DNA of 64,000 nt, from contig NZ_FWXY01000011.1 in the NCBI RefSeq assembly GCF_900176365.1, positions 62,001 to 126,000 on the forward strand. The letters are read 5' to 3'. Source of the DNA: Desulfocicer vacuolatum DSM 3385 (GTDB taxonomy: Bacteria; Desulfobacterota; Desulfobacteria; Desulfobacterales; Desulfobacteraceae). The notes beneath the pieces are model-generated. The model was not told the origin of the DNA. It worked only from the letters and a program-made list of their open reading frames with translations, and searched no databases. The position numbers and the translations under genes were made by a program. Below, piece by piece: positions 53,726 through 62,462 of the stretch. Each line of letters starts with the position of its first letter. The first letter of the stretch is position 1.

Positions 53726-54730
53726 ATGAATAAAAAAACAGTTGCCTTTTCAAAGGATTCTTCAAATCTCTTTTTTCATCTTTTAACCAAATGCAATCTT
53801 TCTTGTAAACATTGTTATATTAACAAAAAAGAGCATGGTGAAAACACCCTGGACATTGAGACCATTAAACGGTGGCTCAATCTTTTTTCCGAAAAATGCA
53901 ACACCATTAATGTGATTTTTCTGGGGGGGGAGCCCACCTTGCATCCAGATTTGTCCCTGGCAGTGAAGGAGGCCGGAAGACTGGGGTTTAAATCCATCAC
54001 CATTGATACCAACGGGTATCTCTTCCATGATATCCTGCATCGGGTCACCCCGGATGAGGTGGATTTTATCAGTTTCTCCCTGGATGGGGCCACGCCTGCC
54101 ACCAACGATGTCATCCGGGGAAAGGGATGTCATGAACAGGTGGTAAAAGGGGTGAAAAAAGCCGTGGCTGAAGGTTTTTCCACCTCCATGATTTACACGG
54201 TGAGCGGAGATAACATCCACGAACTTCATCGCATGCCGGAGCTTGTGAAAGGATGGGGGCTTGAACGATTTTTCATCCAGGTCATCGGTATCAGGGGAGA
54301 ATCGGCAGACACCAACAACGATCTCCAGGTCTCCATGGAACAATGGCTGAATGTGGTACCCGGTGTGGCAGAAGCCATGGCCCGCCAAGGAATTATTGTG
54401 ACCTATCCCAGGGTGTTCTTAGATGAAACAGAACCGTTCCAGTGTGCAGGCATTGTGGCGGATAACTATTTTATTTTTCCCAATGGACGTATCTATCGAT
54501 GTCCTTTGTGTGAAGATTTTCCCCTGCACAGCTTTACCATTGATGGCAACGCCATTGTGCCCACAGGCAAAATAAACGAAACCGATCTGTTTGACCTTAC
54601 CATCCCCGAAGGATGTGTCATGAACAAAATGATCCAGCCGGGTAATATCACCTACAAATCCGATGGAACCCCCCTTAAGAGAATTGCCTGCTGTATGCTT
54701 AAAGAGGAAATGTCGCCAATAAATGTTTAG
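53726..54730 (+). CDS. Radical SAM protein with SPASM-like C-terminus, function unknown
   Basis: 334 aa. The SAM cluster motif CNLSCKHC is at residues 23-30, followed by the GGEP motif (FLGGEPTLHPD). A C-terminal set of cysteines (CAG, then YRCPLCEDFPLH and IACCML) suggests one or more auxiliary clusters, as in SPASM/twitch proteins that modify peptides or tetrapyrroles. ATG 53726 has GGAG about 11 bp upstream; the longer frame to 53651 is R1 repeat sequence. The downstream gene on the same strand (54869) may be a partner. No short precursor peptide gene was recognised in the 138-bp gap. Confidence 0.8.
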   Translation: MNKKTVAFSKDSSNLFFHLLTKCNLSCKHCYINKKEHGENTLDIETIKRWLNLFSEKCNTINVIFLGGEPTLHPDLSLAVKEAGRLGFKSITIDTNGYLFHDILHRVTPDEVDFISFSLDGATPATNDVIRGKGCHEQVVKGVKKAVAEGFSTSMIYTVSGDNIHELHRMPELVKGWGLERFFIQVIGIRGESADTNNDLQVSMEQWLNVVPGVAEAMARQGIIVTYPRVFLDETEPFQCAGIVADNYFIFPNGRIYRCPLCEDFPLHSFTIDGNAIVPTGKINETDLFDLTIPEGCVMNKMIQPGNITYKSDGTPLKRIACCMLKEEMSPINV

Positions 54731-54868
54731 CTCATAATAGGGCCTGATTCGTCCGAGATTATTTTAAAGAATTAGAATATTGATTTAGCGTTTCAAATAT
54801 TCAAAAGGTTGAGGGGTAAAACGGTAAATTGAAAACTGCGAATTTCCTTGGATGGGGAGATCTGTTTG

Positions 54869-55732
54869 ATGATAATGAATAGCAATATACATGATGTTGC
54901 GGTGATTACCGCAGAAGAGGTGATGGCGCTGAATTTTATTAATCTCTCTCCCGCCTGCCATCTTCGGAGGTATTTTCGTCAAGGTTTGCGCTCTCATATA
55001 TTTGAAGTGCTGGATGTCTGCGATGTATCAAAAGAAACACAAGGGGAGCTTTCAAAGGGGGTAAGATGGTTTCCACGGGCAGTTCCCCAAAAAATGTTAC
55101 GGATATTGAGAACCCGGTTCTCCCAACTTTCCCAGGCCCTTGATGAGGTGAATAAGTACACCATGATTTTAAAATTTCTGGGACCTGAATTTATTGCTGT
55201 TTCCCAGGAGTTCATTGTTGAATATCATGGCGCAAATGGTTCTGAAATTATTCTTTGCGGACTCCAGGAATATGTCCAGGGAAAGGCGTTGGATCCATGG
55301 GATCTAAGTGGAGACAATCCCATTGATATATTTTTTCAAAGGCACTTCCCCGGGCAGAACAGTGGGGGAAAAAGTGTGAAAAAGGCAATTGAATCCATTT
55401 CATTTTTTGTTAAAAAAGTAAAAAGAATGGCCATGGATGAGGGCTATATTCCTGATCTTGCAGGGAATGGTAATTTGATTATTACGGCCCGGGGTGAGTT
55501 AAAACTTGTGGATATAAATAACATAATAAAAGTCCATTACAATGAAAAAATTTTTCTTGATGATAAAAAATATCCATCCTGTGATAAATCCGTGGAAGTG
55601 CTTGCCATTCTGGAGCAAAAGGTGATGAAAAATAAATTTTTTTTGGATGGGCAGCTGTATCGCCATTTCTTTTCCACGGAGCGACGGCAGCGGGTGAAAG
55701 AGCTTGAAGAAAAATTTTATCAAAATTGGTAG
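54869..55732 (+). CDS. Uncharacterised protein, protein-kinase-fold-like
   Basis: 287 aa. I do not recognise a named family. The segment DLAGNGNLII followed by ELKLVDINNI resembles the D-x-x-x-x-N and D-[FI] catalytic and metal loops of small-molecule kinase (APH/RIO-like) folds, with the first Asp and the Asn in the right spacing. It also has a Gly-rich N-terminal region lacking a clear P-loop. ATG 54869 has GGGGAG about 9 bp upstream. It follows the radical SAM gene by 138 bp on the same strand. A role in phosphorylating a product of that enzyme is speculative. Confidence 0.55.
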   Translation: MIMNSNIHDVAVITAEEVMALNFINLSPACHLRRYFRQGLRSHIFEVLDVCDVSKETQGELSKGVRWFPRAVPQKMLRILRTRFSQLSQALDEVNKYTMILKFLGPEFIAVSQEFIVEYHGANGSEIILCGLQEYVQGKALDPWDLSGDNPIDIFFQRHFPGQNSGGKSVKKAIESISFFVKKVKRMAMDEGYIPDLAGNGNLIITARGELKLVDINNIIKVHYNEKIFLDDKKYPSCDKSVEVLAILEQKVMKNKFFLDGQLYRHFFSTERRQRVKELEEKFYQNW

Positions 55733-55854
55733 AATCTTTTTAAATTTCCCGCTTATTTACTTCCATGGTGTTGATAAGAAAACAAATTGACTTTCAGAGG
55801 AAAACAGTTTATTTTGCCTGATAATTTATAGTTTCAGAGATCATTGGGAATTGA

Positions 55855-56026
55855 TTGAATGACGGTAGATTCCTGTATGAGTGAGGGGAATCCTGTGAAA
55901 ACCAGGAGCGGACCCGCCGCTGTAACTGGTATTTTTTTGTTCAAAACCGTGATGTAAAATAACTGCCGGTTGTTTTAGGGGCGGCTTAAAGATTTAAAAT
56001 TATACCGGAAGCCAGAAGACCTGTCT
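55855..56026 (+). ncRNA. Cobalamin (adenosylcobalamin-type) riboswitch
   Basis: The core shows GGGGAATCCTGTGAAAACC, then GCGGACCCGCCGCTGTAAC (the conserved junction), and the B12-box-like GAAGCCAGAAGACCTGTC near 56007-56026. These are in the expected order and spacing for the cobalamin riboswitch family. It precedes btuC and would lower expression of the uptake and synthesis genes when cobalamin is plentiful. The gene closest downstream starts about 140 bp later. Confidence 0.92.
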
Positions 56027-56165
56027 GAAACAAGTGACCTGGAAATGTGCACGCGGTTGGACAGGGTTACTACACCATTTGAGGATACAATACGGCGTCC
56101 CCATATCGATTAAAATATCGGTATGGGTTTTTTTGTGCCTGTGGATTAAAGGGAGCCTTTTTGTT

Positions 56166-57215
56166 GTGAATTGGATTCAGCCATGTCTGACTGCAGGGAG
56201 AACACAGATACTTGCAGGTCTCTTTTCCATACTTCTTTTGGGCCTTGTGGTGTTATCTGCCTCCCTTGGGTATATGAAGATAGAGTTTTTTGATGTCTTA
56301 AAAATTATCCTTGCCCGCTTACCGGGCCAGGCCCATCTGGCAGAGGCCGTTTCCCAGGCTTCCCAAGTGGTTGTGATGGATGTGCGTCTGCCACGGATAT
56401 TGACCTGTGCCGCCGTGGGGGGAGGACTTGCCCTGTCCGGGGTTATTTTTCAAGGGATTTTATTAAATCCCCTGGCAGACCCTTATACATTGGGGGTTTC
56501 TGCCGGGGCTGCCTTTGGTGCCTGTTTTGCCATTTTGCTGAATCTGGGTGCCGCTTTTGTGTCTGTACCTCTGTTTGCCTTTGCCGGGGCCTGTCTCACC
56601 CTGTTTTTTGTGATTTTCCTTTCCTACACCGGTAAAAACTCCGCTGCGGTTCTCTCTTCCAACAGCCTTATTCTTTCCGGTATTATTGTGGCTGCCATTT
56701 TATCTGCGGGCATCAGCTTTTTAAAATATACCGCAGATGAACAGGTTTCCATTATTATCTTCTGGCTCATGGGCAGCTTTGCATCCAAGACCTGGCTGGA
56801 TGTGGGGGTGACCCTGTTGAGCCTTGTCCTTGGACTTTTGGTGTCCATGGTGTTTGCCAGGGATTTGAATCTTATCTCCCTGGGGGAACGATCCGCCGCA
56901 AGCCTTGGAGTGGACACCCGCAAGGTAACACTGATGCTGCTGGTGACAGGTTCCATGCTGGCGGCGGTGTCTGTGTCTGTGTCTGGGATTATCGGGTTTG
57001 TGGGACTGTTGGTGCCTCATATGGTGCGACTTTTCACAGGGCCGGACAATCGACGTCTGATTCCCGTATCTTTGCTGGCCGGGGCCCTGTTGCTGCTGGG
57101 GGCTGACACCATTACCCGGGCTGTTCTGCCCCATGAAATTCCCATTGGCATTTTAACGGCCCTCATCGGCGGGCCCGTGTTTTGCTGGATATTTAAACGG
57201 GGGGCCATTCGGTAG
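56166..57215 (+). CDS. btuC: Cobalamin ABC transporter permease
   Basis: 349 aa, FecCD/BtuC family with about nine membrane segments and motifs RLPRILTCAAVGGGLALSG and NPLADPYTLGVSAGAAFGA. It forms the inner membrane channel for cobalamin. GTG 56166 has GGGAG 10 bp upstream and gives a normal family length; the longer frame to 56034 overlaps the end of the riboswitch and is unlikely. It is the first gene after the cobalamin riboswitch. Confidence 0.9.
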   Translation: MNWIQPCLTAGRTQILAGLFSILLLGLVVLSASLGYMKIEFFDVLKIILARLPGQAHLAEAVSQASQVVVMDVRLPRILTCAAVGGGLALSGVIFQGILLNPLADPYTLGVSAGAAFGACFAILLNLGAAFVSVPLFAFAGACLTLFFVIFLSYTGKNSAAVLSSNSLILSGIIVAAILSAGISFLKYTADEQVSIIIFWLMGSFASKTWLDVGVTLLSLVLGLLVSMVFARDLNLISLGERSAASLGVDTRKVTLMLLVTGSMLAAVSVSVSGIIGFVGLLVPHMVRLFTGPDNRRLIPVSLLAGALLLLGADTITRAVLPHEIPIGILTALIGGPVFCWIFKRGAIR

Positions 57216-57221
57216 AAGACC

Positions 57222-58025
57222 ATGAAACAGGCGCTTACACCCACCGGCCCTGACATTTTTCTTGACAATGTCTCCTTTGCCTATGAAAAAGAGCCGGTGC
57301 TCAAGGAAATTTCACTTACCTTTGAACCGGGGCGTTTTTACTCCATACTGGGCCCCAACGGGTGTGGCAAAACCACATTGCTGGATCTTCTCATCGGGCA
57401 CATGACCCCTGACAAAGGGCGTGTGTTTCTGAGGGGAAAGGAGTTGGCAGCATGGTCCAGAAAAAAAATCGCCCGCACCATCGCCCTGGTATCTCAAAAC
57501 TATAATATTAATTTTCCGTTCACCGTGGAAGAGGTGATTATGATGGGCAGACATCCCTGGATTCCACGTTTTTCCCAGCCGGACCAAAAGGATATGGACA
57601 GGGTCAAGGCGGTGATGGCACGGACGGGTACAGATACCTTTCATGACAGAAAAATAACAGCCTTGAGCGGTGGTGAACGCCAGCGGTGTGTGTTTGCCAG
57701 GGCCCTTTGCCAGGATACCCCCATTCTTTTTTTGGATGAGGCCTTTTCCAACATGGATATCAGCCACACCCTGCGTCTTTTGAATCTTGTTAAAGAGGAA
57801 GTGTCAATGCAGAATCGCACGGTGATCTCGGTATTCCATGATATTAACCTTGCATCCATCTGGTCGGATCATTTGATTTTCATGAAACAGGGCAGGGTGG
57901 CTGCATGCGGCCCCACGGACGAAGTTATGAATGCGGCTGTTATTGAAGAGGTTTTTCAGGTGGAAAGCCACGTGGCATACAATGAATACTCCCGGGCCAG
58001 GCAGGCCTGTTTTAAGGCGGGATGA
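57222..58025 (+). CDS. btuD: Cobalamin ABC transporter ATP-binding protein
   Basis: 267 aa. Walker A GPNGCGKTTLLD, signature LSGGERQRCVFARAL, Walker B ILFLDEAFSNMD, switch His in VISVFHDINLA. It energises BtuC. ATG 57222 is 6 bp after the btuC stop. The C-terminal 40 residues are longer than the minimal ATPase, as in FepC-type members. Confidence 0.93.
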   Translation: MKQALTPTGPDIFLDNVSFAYEKEPVLKEISLTFEPGRFYSILGPNGCGKTTLLDLLIGHMTPDKGRVFLRGKELAAWSRKKIARTIALVSQNYNINFPFTVEEVIMMGRHPWIPRFSQPDQKDMDRVKAVMARTGTDTFHDRKITALSGGERQRCVFARALCQDTPILFLDEAFSNMDISHTLRLLNLVKEEVSMQNRTVISVFHDINLASIWSDHLIFMKQGRVAACGPTDEVMNAAVIEEVFQVESHVAYNEYSRARQACFKAG

Positions 58026-58026
58026 T

Positions 58027-59106
58027 ATGGTGAGTCTGAACAAAAAAAAGGTGCTATCCAGGGGGAACGGCCATGGGGCATGGCTGATCATTTTATTTGC
58101 ATTATTTGCAGCAATGTCCGGTTTTTTTCTCAATTTCCGGATCGGGGCATGTGAAAATGTTTTTTGGAAGGCAGGCAGGGGCAGGGGACTTCAGTTTTTT
58201 TTCTGGGTGATTATGTGCTGGCAGTTTGCCCATGGCGTGACCTTTGCCGGAGCCACGGAAATAGTTGATGCCCGGGGAGAGACAGTGACATTTGACCGGC
58301 CCTTTCAGCGCATCATCTCCCTTTATGGCGCCCACACGGAAAATCTTTTTTTTCTGGGCCTTGATCAGGAGATCATCGGGGTTTCTAAAAATGAATGCTA
58401 CCCTGAAGCGGCAAAACAAAAAAAGTGGTTTTCCTACCATGATGATCCTGAAAAATTCCTGGCAGCCGAACCGGATCTTGTGCTGGTTCGTCCCATGGTG
58501 GAGAGGGGATACCCTGCTTTGATTGAGAGATTACGAAAGTCCGGCATCACGGTGGTGTCCCTTCAGCCTTCCTCGGTGGATGGACTTTACCGATACTGGA
58601 TGGCATTGGGGACGCTTACAGGTAAAAGAGAAAGGGCCAAAACGATGATCCGGGATTTTAAGGCCCGGGTGTCTTATTTTTCGCAATTAACCCGGGATGT
58701 TAAAAAAAAGAAACGGGTCTACTTTGAAGCCATCCATTCCCGCATGAAAACATTTGTACCAGGGTCCATGGCTATCTTTGTCCTGGAAAGTGCCGGGGGG
58801 CTGAATGTGGCCCCGGATGCGGTATCTTCCCGGGGAACCAATATCGGCATATACGGCAAAGAACGGATTTTGTCCCATGCCGGGGAGATTGATGTATTTC
58901 TGGCCCAGACCGGTGTCATGAATCACACCTCCCTGGAGATTATTAAAAAAGAGCCGGGATTTCGTATCATCCGGGCTGTAAAGGAAAATCAGGTTTACTT
59001 AATTGATGAAGTGCTGGTGTCCCGGCCTATTTTCAGGCTTCTTATCGGCATTGAAACCATAGGGAAAATACTGTATCCGAAACGTTTTGGATCGGATTTT
59101 ATATAA
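58027..59106 (+). CDS. btuF: Cobalamin-type periplasmic binding protein
   Basis: 359 aa. The BtuF/FecB fold begins near TEIVDARGETVTFDRPFQRIIS-like (FDRPFQRIISLYGAHTENL). The N-terminal region has two hydrophobic segments (GAWLIILFALFAAMSGFF, then LQFFFWVIMCWQF) before AHGVTFAGA, unlike the single signal peptide of most BtuF. Either the true start is later, giving a normal signal peptide, or the protein is membrane-anchored. ATG 58027 overlaps the end of btuD by proximity only (2 bp gap). Confidence 0.83.
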   Translation: MVSLNKKKVLSRGNGHGAWLIILFALFAAMSGFFLNFRIGACENVFWKAGRGRGLQFFFWVIMCWQFAHGVTFAGATEIVDARGETVTFDRPFQRIISLYGAHTENLFFLGLDQEIIGVSKNECYPEAAKQKKWFSYHDDPEKFLAAEPDLVLVRPMVERGYPALIERLRKSGITVVSLQPSSVDGLYRYWMALGTLTGKRERAKTMIRDFKARVSYFSQLTRDVKKKKRVYFEAIHSRMKTFVPGSMAIFVLESAGGLNVAPDAVSSRGTNIGIYGKERILSHAGEIDVFLAQTGVMNHTSLEIIKKEPGFRIIRAVKENQVYLIDEVLVSRPIFRLLIGIETIGKILYPKRFGSDFI

Positions 59107-59157
59107 CCGCCACGGGCAGTACCGGATCAGAATACGGTCTGTTTCTGGCAGTGATAA
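59103..59157 (+). repeat. R1 repeat, degraded copy
   Basis: TATAACCGCCACGGGCAG start is preserved, then decayed sequence ending TTTCTGGCAGTGATAAC. It lies between btuF and cbiL, close to the cbiL start. Confidence 0.5.
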
Positions 59158-59183
59158 CGAACATAGATGAGGTAATGAATATA

Positions 59184-59891
59184 ATGGATAATCAAGGAAA
59201 ATTGTATGGTATCGGCGTGGGCCCCGGAGATCCGGAGCTGCTCACTTTAAAAGCCGTGAGAGTGATTAATGAAGCAGATGTGGTTTTCACAGCGGCATCG
59301 GCCAAGAGAAGCTACAGTCTGGCCATGGAGATTGCCCGGCCCCACCTGTCTGACTCTGTGACCCTGGAATCTTTGTCCTTTACCATGACAGAAGATAAAG
59401 GGGCCACCGAAGCTGCCTGGGATGCCAATGCTGAAAAAATTGCCGCAGTGATGAAGGAAGGCAAAAATGCGGCATTTTTGACCCTGGGAGATCCCATGAC
59501 TTACTCTACTTTTGGATATATTTTAAAGAGTTTGAAAAAAATCATGCCCCGGGCCCAGGTGGAGACCATCCCCGGAATCACCTCCTTTCATGCCGCTGCA
59601 GCCCGCTTGAACAGAACCTTGGTGGAGGGGGAAGAATCCCTTCTTGTCACCTCCGGGGCCTATGGTGGAAACCAGCTGCAACGGGTGGGAAATGCCGTTG
59701 AAAACATTGTGATGATGAAAGCCTATAAAAATATCAAAAAGAACAATGAGGCCCTGGCTGCCAGCGGTATGCTTGAGAACAGTGTGGCCGTCACTAAATG
59801 CGGCCGCCATGGAGAAGAGATCATTCAGGACATTCGATCCCTGGAAACCCGTGACCCGGATTATTGGACATTGATTCTGGCCGGTAAATGA
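59184..59891 (+). CDS. cbiL: Cobalt-factor II C20-methyltransferase
   Basis: 235 aa, tetrapyrrole methylase family. The N-terminal motif GIGVGPGDPELLTLKAV and the GDPMTYSTF loop are diagnostic of CbiL/CobI. It methylates the corrin precursor at C20 with SAM. GAGG lies 11 bp before ATG 59184; upstream in-frame Met codons have no better site. The next gene is 266 bp away, with R3 copy 3 between. Confidence 0.9.
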   Translation: MDNQGKLYGIGVGPGDPELLTLKAVRVINEADVVFTAASAKRSYSLAMEIARPHLSDSVTLESLSFTMTEDKGATEAAWDANAEKIAAVMKEGKNAAFLTLGDPMTYSTFGYILKSLKKIMPRAQVETIPGITSFHAAAARLNRTLVEGEESLLVTSGAYGGNQLQRVGNAVENIVMMKAYKNIKKNNEALAASGMLENSVAVTKCGRHGEEIIQDIRSLETRDPDYWTLILAGK

Positions 59892-60008
59892 GGGATGGTT
59901 TTCCACGATATGGTCTGGCTTTCCAACCTGGGTAACTGATACAGTGCTACCGTTACCGCTGCCTTTATTTCCGGGCCTTATGTGGTGGCATGAAAAACAA
60001 TTGTGAAG

Positions 60009-60137
60009 TAAATATTCGGTCATCACCCCATCTTCACCTGTTTGGGCCTGCTCACATAGCAATAGTATGCTACGCAGTCCCAAACAGGCAAATATGGGGC
60101 ACTGCCCAAACATTTACATTACCAAGCCGAATATTTA
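60009..60137 (+). repeat. R3 MITE-like element, copy 3
   Basis: 129 bp with perfect terminal inverted repeats TAAATATTCGG (60009-60019) and CCGAATATTTA (60127-60137). The inner arms CCTGTTTGGG and CCCAAACAGG are a perfect 10-bp pair. It lies inside the cobalamin gene cluster without breaking a gene. Confidence 0.8.
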
Positions 60138-60157
60138 CACTGTGAAGGAAAATAACC

Positions 60158-61456
60158 ATGTCAAATGTGCATGTTATCGGCCTTGGGCTTTCCAGGGAAG
60201 ATCTGACCCTGAAGCATCTTGAAATAATAAAAACAGCAGATCTTCTGGTGGGGGGACAACGGCATCTGGATTATTTCAGGGAAAACCATGTTGAAAAGGT
60301 GGTTATCACCCGGGATATTGCGTTGGTGATCCAGAAGATAAAAGAGCGCATGGATTCACAAAAGGTAGTGGTTCTGGCTTCGGGGGACCCATTATTTTAT
60401 GGTATTGGTGCCACCCTGGTAAAGGCCCTTGGCCGGGAAAAGGTGGAGATTCATCCCAATATTTCATCCCCTGCAGCGGCCTTTGCCGCCATGGGTGAGC
60501 CCTGGCAGGATGCTCGCCTGATAAGTTTCCATGGCCGGGTGTCGGATGATTTTGAACACCTTGTGAAAACTGAAAACAAGATTGGCATACTCACCGATGC
60601 CACCCATACCCCCGGGTGGATTGCAAAGTTCCTGTTGTCCAGAAAAATAACAGATTTCCATTGCCATGTATTTGAACGTCTGGGCAGTGGGGATGCAAAG
60701 AGTTATATCTTTGATGATCTCTCTCTGGTGGATACGCACACCTTTGCCATGCCCAATGTTGTGGTGCTTAAACGACAAAAACAAGAGGACTCTTTTTGCC
60801 ATGGAAGAAAATCAACCGCTTCCATGCACAGGGATGGAAAAGACCGGGCCGTTTCATGTGAAGCCGTACCACCTCCTGTTTATCCTGGAATGCCCGATGA
60901 TCAGTTTTTTCATGAAAATGGCCTTATCACCAAATCCGAGGTGAGAAGCGTTGCCCTGTCAAAGTTGAAACTTGATGCACAGGATTACACCTTCTGGGAT
61001 CTGGGGGCGGGTTCCGGCTCTGTCTCCATTGAGGTGTCCCGATTTTTGTCCCGGGGCCAATTGTTTGCTGTGGAGAAAAATGAAAAGCGAATTGTGCTGA
61101 TTGAACGGAATAAGCAGAAATTCTGTGTGCCCAATTTAACAGTGTGCCACGGGAGTCTGCCCGGTGCCATGGATGCCTTACCCGATCCGGACAGGGTTTT
61201 TGTGGGAGGCGGGGGTAAAAATATTGCCCGGATCATCCATCGGGCCGGAGACAGGCTTTCCATGCATGGGGTCATGGTGATTAACACGGTTCTGGTTCAA
61301 ACCATGTATCTTGCAGTTGAAGCGCTTAAAAAAATGGGATTTAAAACACAATTTGTGCAGCTCCAGGTGGCGGGGTCCAGTCCCATGCCCTTTGGGGAGC
61401 GCCTTGAGGCTTTGAATCCTGTGTGGATTATCACCGGGGAAAAACAGGGCCTGTAG
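60158..61456 (+). CDS. cbiET: Cobalt-precorrin-7 C5-methyltransferase / cobalt-precorrin-6B C15-methyltransferase (CbiE-CbiT fusion)
   Basis: 432 aa. The N-terminal half (about 1-205) is a tetrapyrrole methylase (CbiE; GLGLSREDLTL, GDPLFYGIG). The C-terminal part (about 245-432) is CbiT, with the SAM-binding WDLGAGSGSVSIE. The fused CobL-like enzyme methylates C5 and C15 and decarboxylates the acetate side chain. The linker between the halves is polar. AAGGAAA lies upstream of ATG 60158. Confidence 0.92.
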   Translation: MSNVHVIGLGLSREDLTLKHLEIIKTADLLVGGQRHLDYFRENHVEKVVITRDIALVIQKIKERMDSQKVVVLASGDPLFYGIGATLVKALGREKVEIHPNISSPAAAFAAMGEPWQDARLISFHGRVSDDFEHLVKTENKIGILTDATHTPGWIAKFLLSRKITDFHCHVFERLGSGDAKSYIFDDLSLVDTHTFAMPNVVVLKRQKQEDSFCHGRKSTASMHRDGKDRAVSCEAVPPPVYPGMPDDQFFHENGLITKSEVRSVALSKLKLDAQDYTFWDLGAGSGSVSIEVSRFLSRGQLFAVEKNEKRIVLIERNKQKFCVPNLTVCHGSLPGAMDALPDPDRVFVGGGGKNIARIIHRAGDRLSMHGVMVINTVLVQTMYLAVEALKKMGFKTQFVQLQVAGSSPMPFGERLEALNPVWIITGEKQGL

Positions 61457-61476
61457 TCTATCCATTTTCAATATTT

Positions 61477-61653
61477 ACAAACTGCCACGGGCAGGCATTA
61501 TTCTGAGCTCGTTCTGCCCACAACAAAAATAAAAATACGCCTCTGATTTGCGGAGTATTTCATATAAGTGCCATGGGCAGACCTTATTTTGACCTCGGTC
61601 AGCCCTCAACAAAGCTTGAAATACGCCTCTGATTTGCGGAGTGTTTCATATAA
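61477..61653 (+). repeat. R1 repeat, two tandem copies
   Basis: Copies at 61477-61567 (GGGCAG/CTGCCC) and 61561-61653 share the CATATAA junction. Both have GCCTCTGATTTGCGGAGT at the right end. They fill the gap before cbiF. Confidence 0.82.
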
Positions 61654-61694
61654 AACAATCTGTGATTGATAAAAATAAAGGAGAGTTAATAATC

Positions 61695-62462
61695 ATGTCA
61701 ACCAACCCAGTACTCTTTGTGGGGGCAGGTCCCGGAGACCCCGATCTCATCACTGTGAAGGGACAAAAAGCACTTCAGCAGGCAGACCTTATTATATATG
61801 CGGGCTCCCTGGTTCCCCGGGAGCTGCTCACCTGGAACCCAAAGGCCGAGGCTGTGGACAGTGCACCCTTGAATCTGGATGAGATCGTAGAGTTGATACA
61901 AAAGGCCCATGGGGAAAATAAGAAAGTGGTGCGTCTGCACACCGGAGATCCATCTCTTTACGGTGCTATCTTTGAACAGATGAGGGCTTTGGATAAATAT
62001 GAAATCTCCTATAAGGTGATACCCGGTGTCACTGCTGCCTTTGCCGCAGCTGCTGCCATGGGCATGGAGTACACCCTTCCCGAGGTGACACAGACCCTGA
62101 TTTTAACCCGGATTTCCGGACGAACCCCGGTGCCGGATCAGGAGGCGCTGACCTTGCTTGCGGCCCACCGGAGTTCCATGGCCATTTATTTGAGCATTGC
62201 CCATGTGGAACGGGTGCAGGAGATTCTGGCGGAAAATTATGGTCCGGAAAGCACCTGCGCCATTGCCTACAAGGTGAGCCATCCCCAGGAACGCATTGTG
62301 TTCACCAAAATAAATGCCCTGGCTGCCACGGTAAAGACGGAAAAGCTCAACCGCCAGGCTTTGATTCTTGTGGGAAGAGCCGTGGAAGCGGCCCATGAAA
62401 AACCGGAAGTGATAAAATCAAAACTTTATGATGCGGGATTTGCCCATGGTTTCAGATCCTGA
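61695..62462 (+). CDS. cbiF: Cobalt-precorrin-4 C11-methyltransferase
   Basis: 255 aa. The N-terminal VGAGPGDPDLITVKG and the HTGDPSLYGAIFEQM loop identify CbiF/CobM. ATG 61695 has AAAGGAGAG upstream; the longer frame to 61641 runs into an R1 end. It overlaps cbiG by 17 bp, so the two are translationally coupled. Confidence 0.93.
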   Translation: MSTNPVLFVGAGPGDPDLITVKGQKALQQADLIIYAGSLVPRELLTWNPKAEAVDSAPLNLDEIVELIQKAHGENKKVVRLHTGDPSLYGAIFEQMRALDKYEISYKVIPGVTAAFAAAAAMGMEYTLPEVTQTLILTRISGRTPVPDQEALTLLAAHRSSMAIYLSIAHVERVQEILAENYGPESTCAIAYKVSHPQERIVFTKINALAATVKTEKLNRQALILVGRAVEAAHEKPEVIKSKLYDAGFAHGFRS

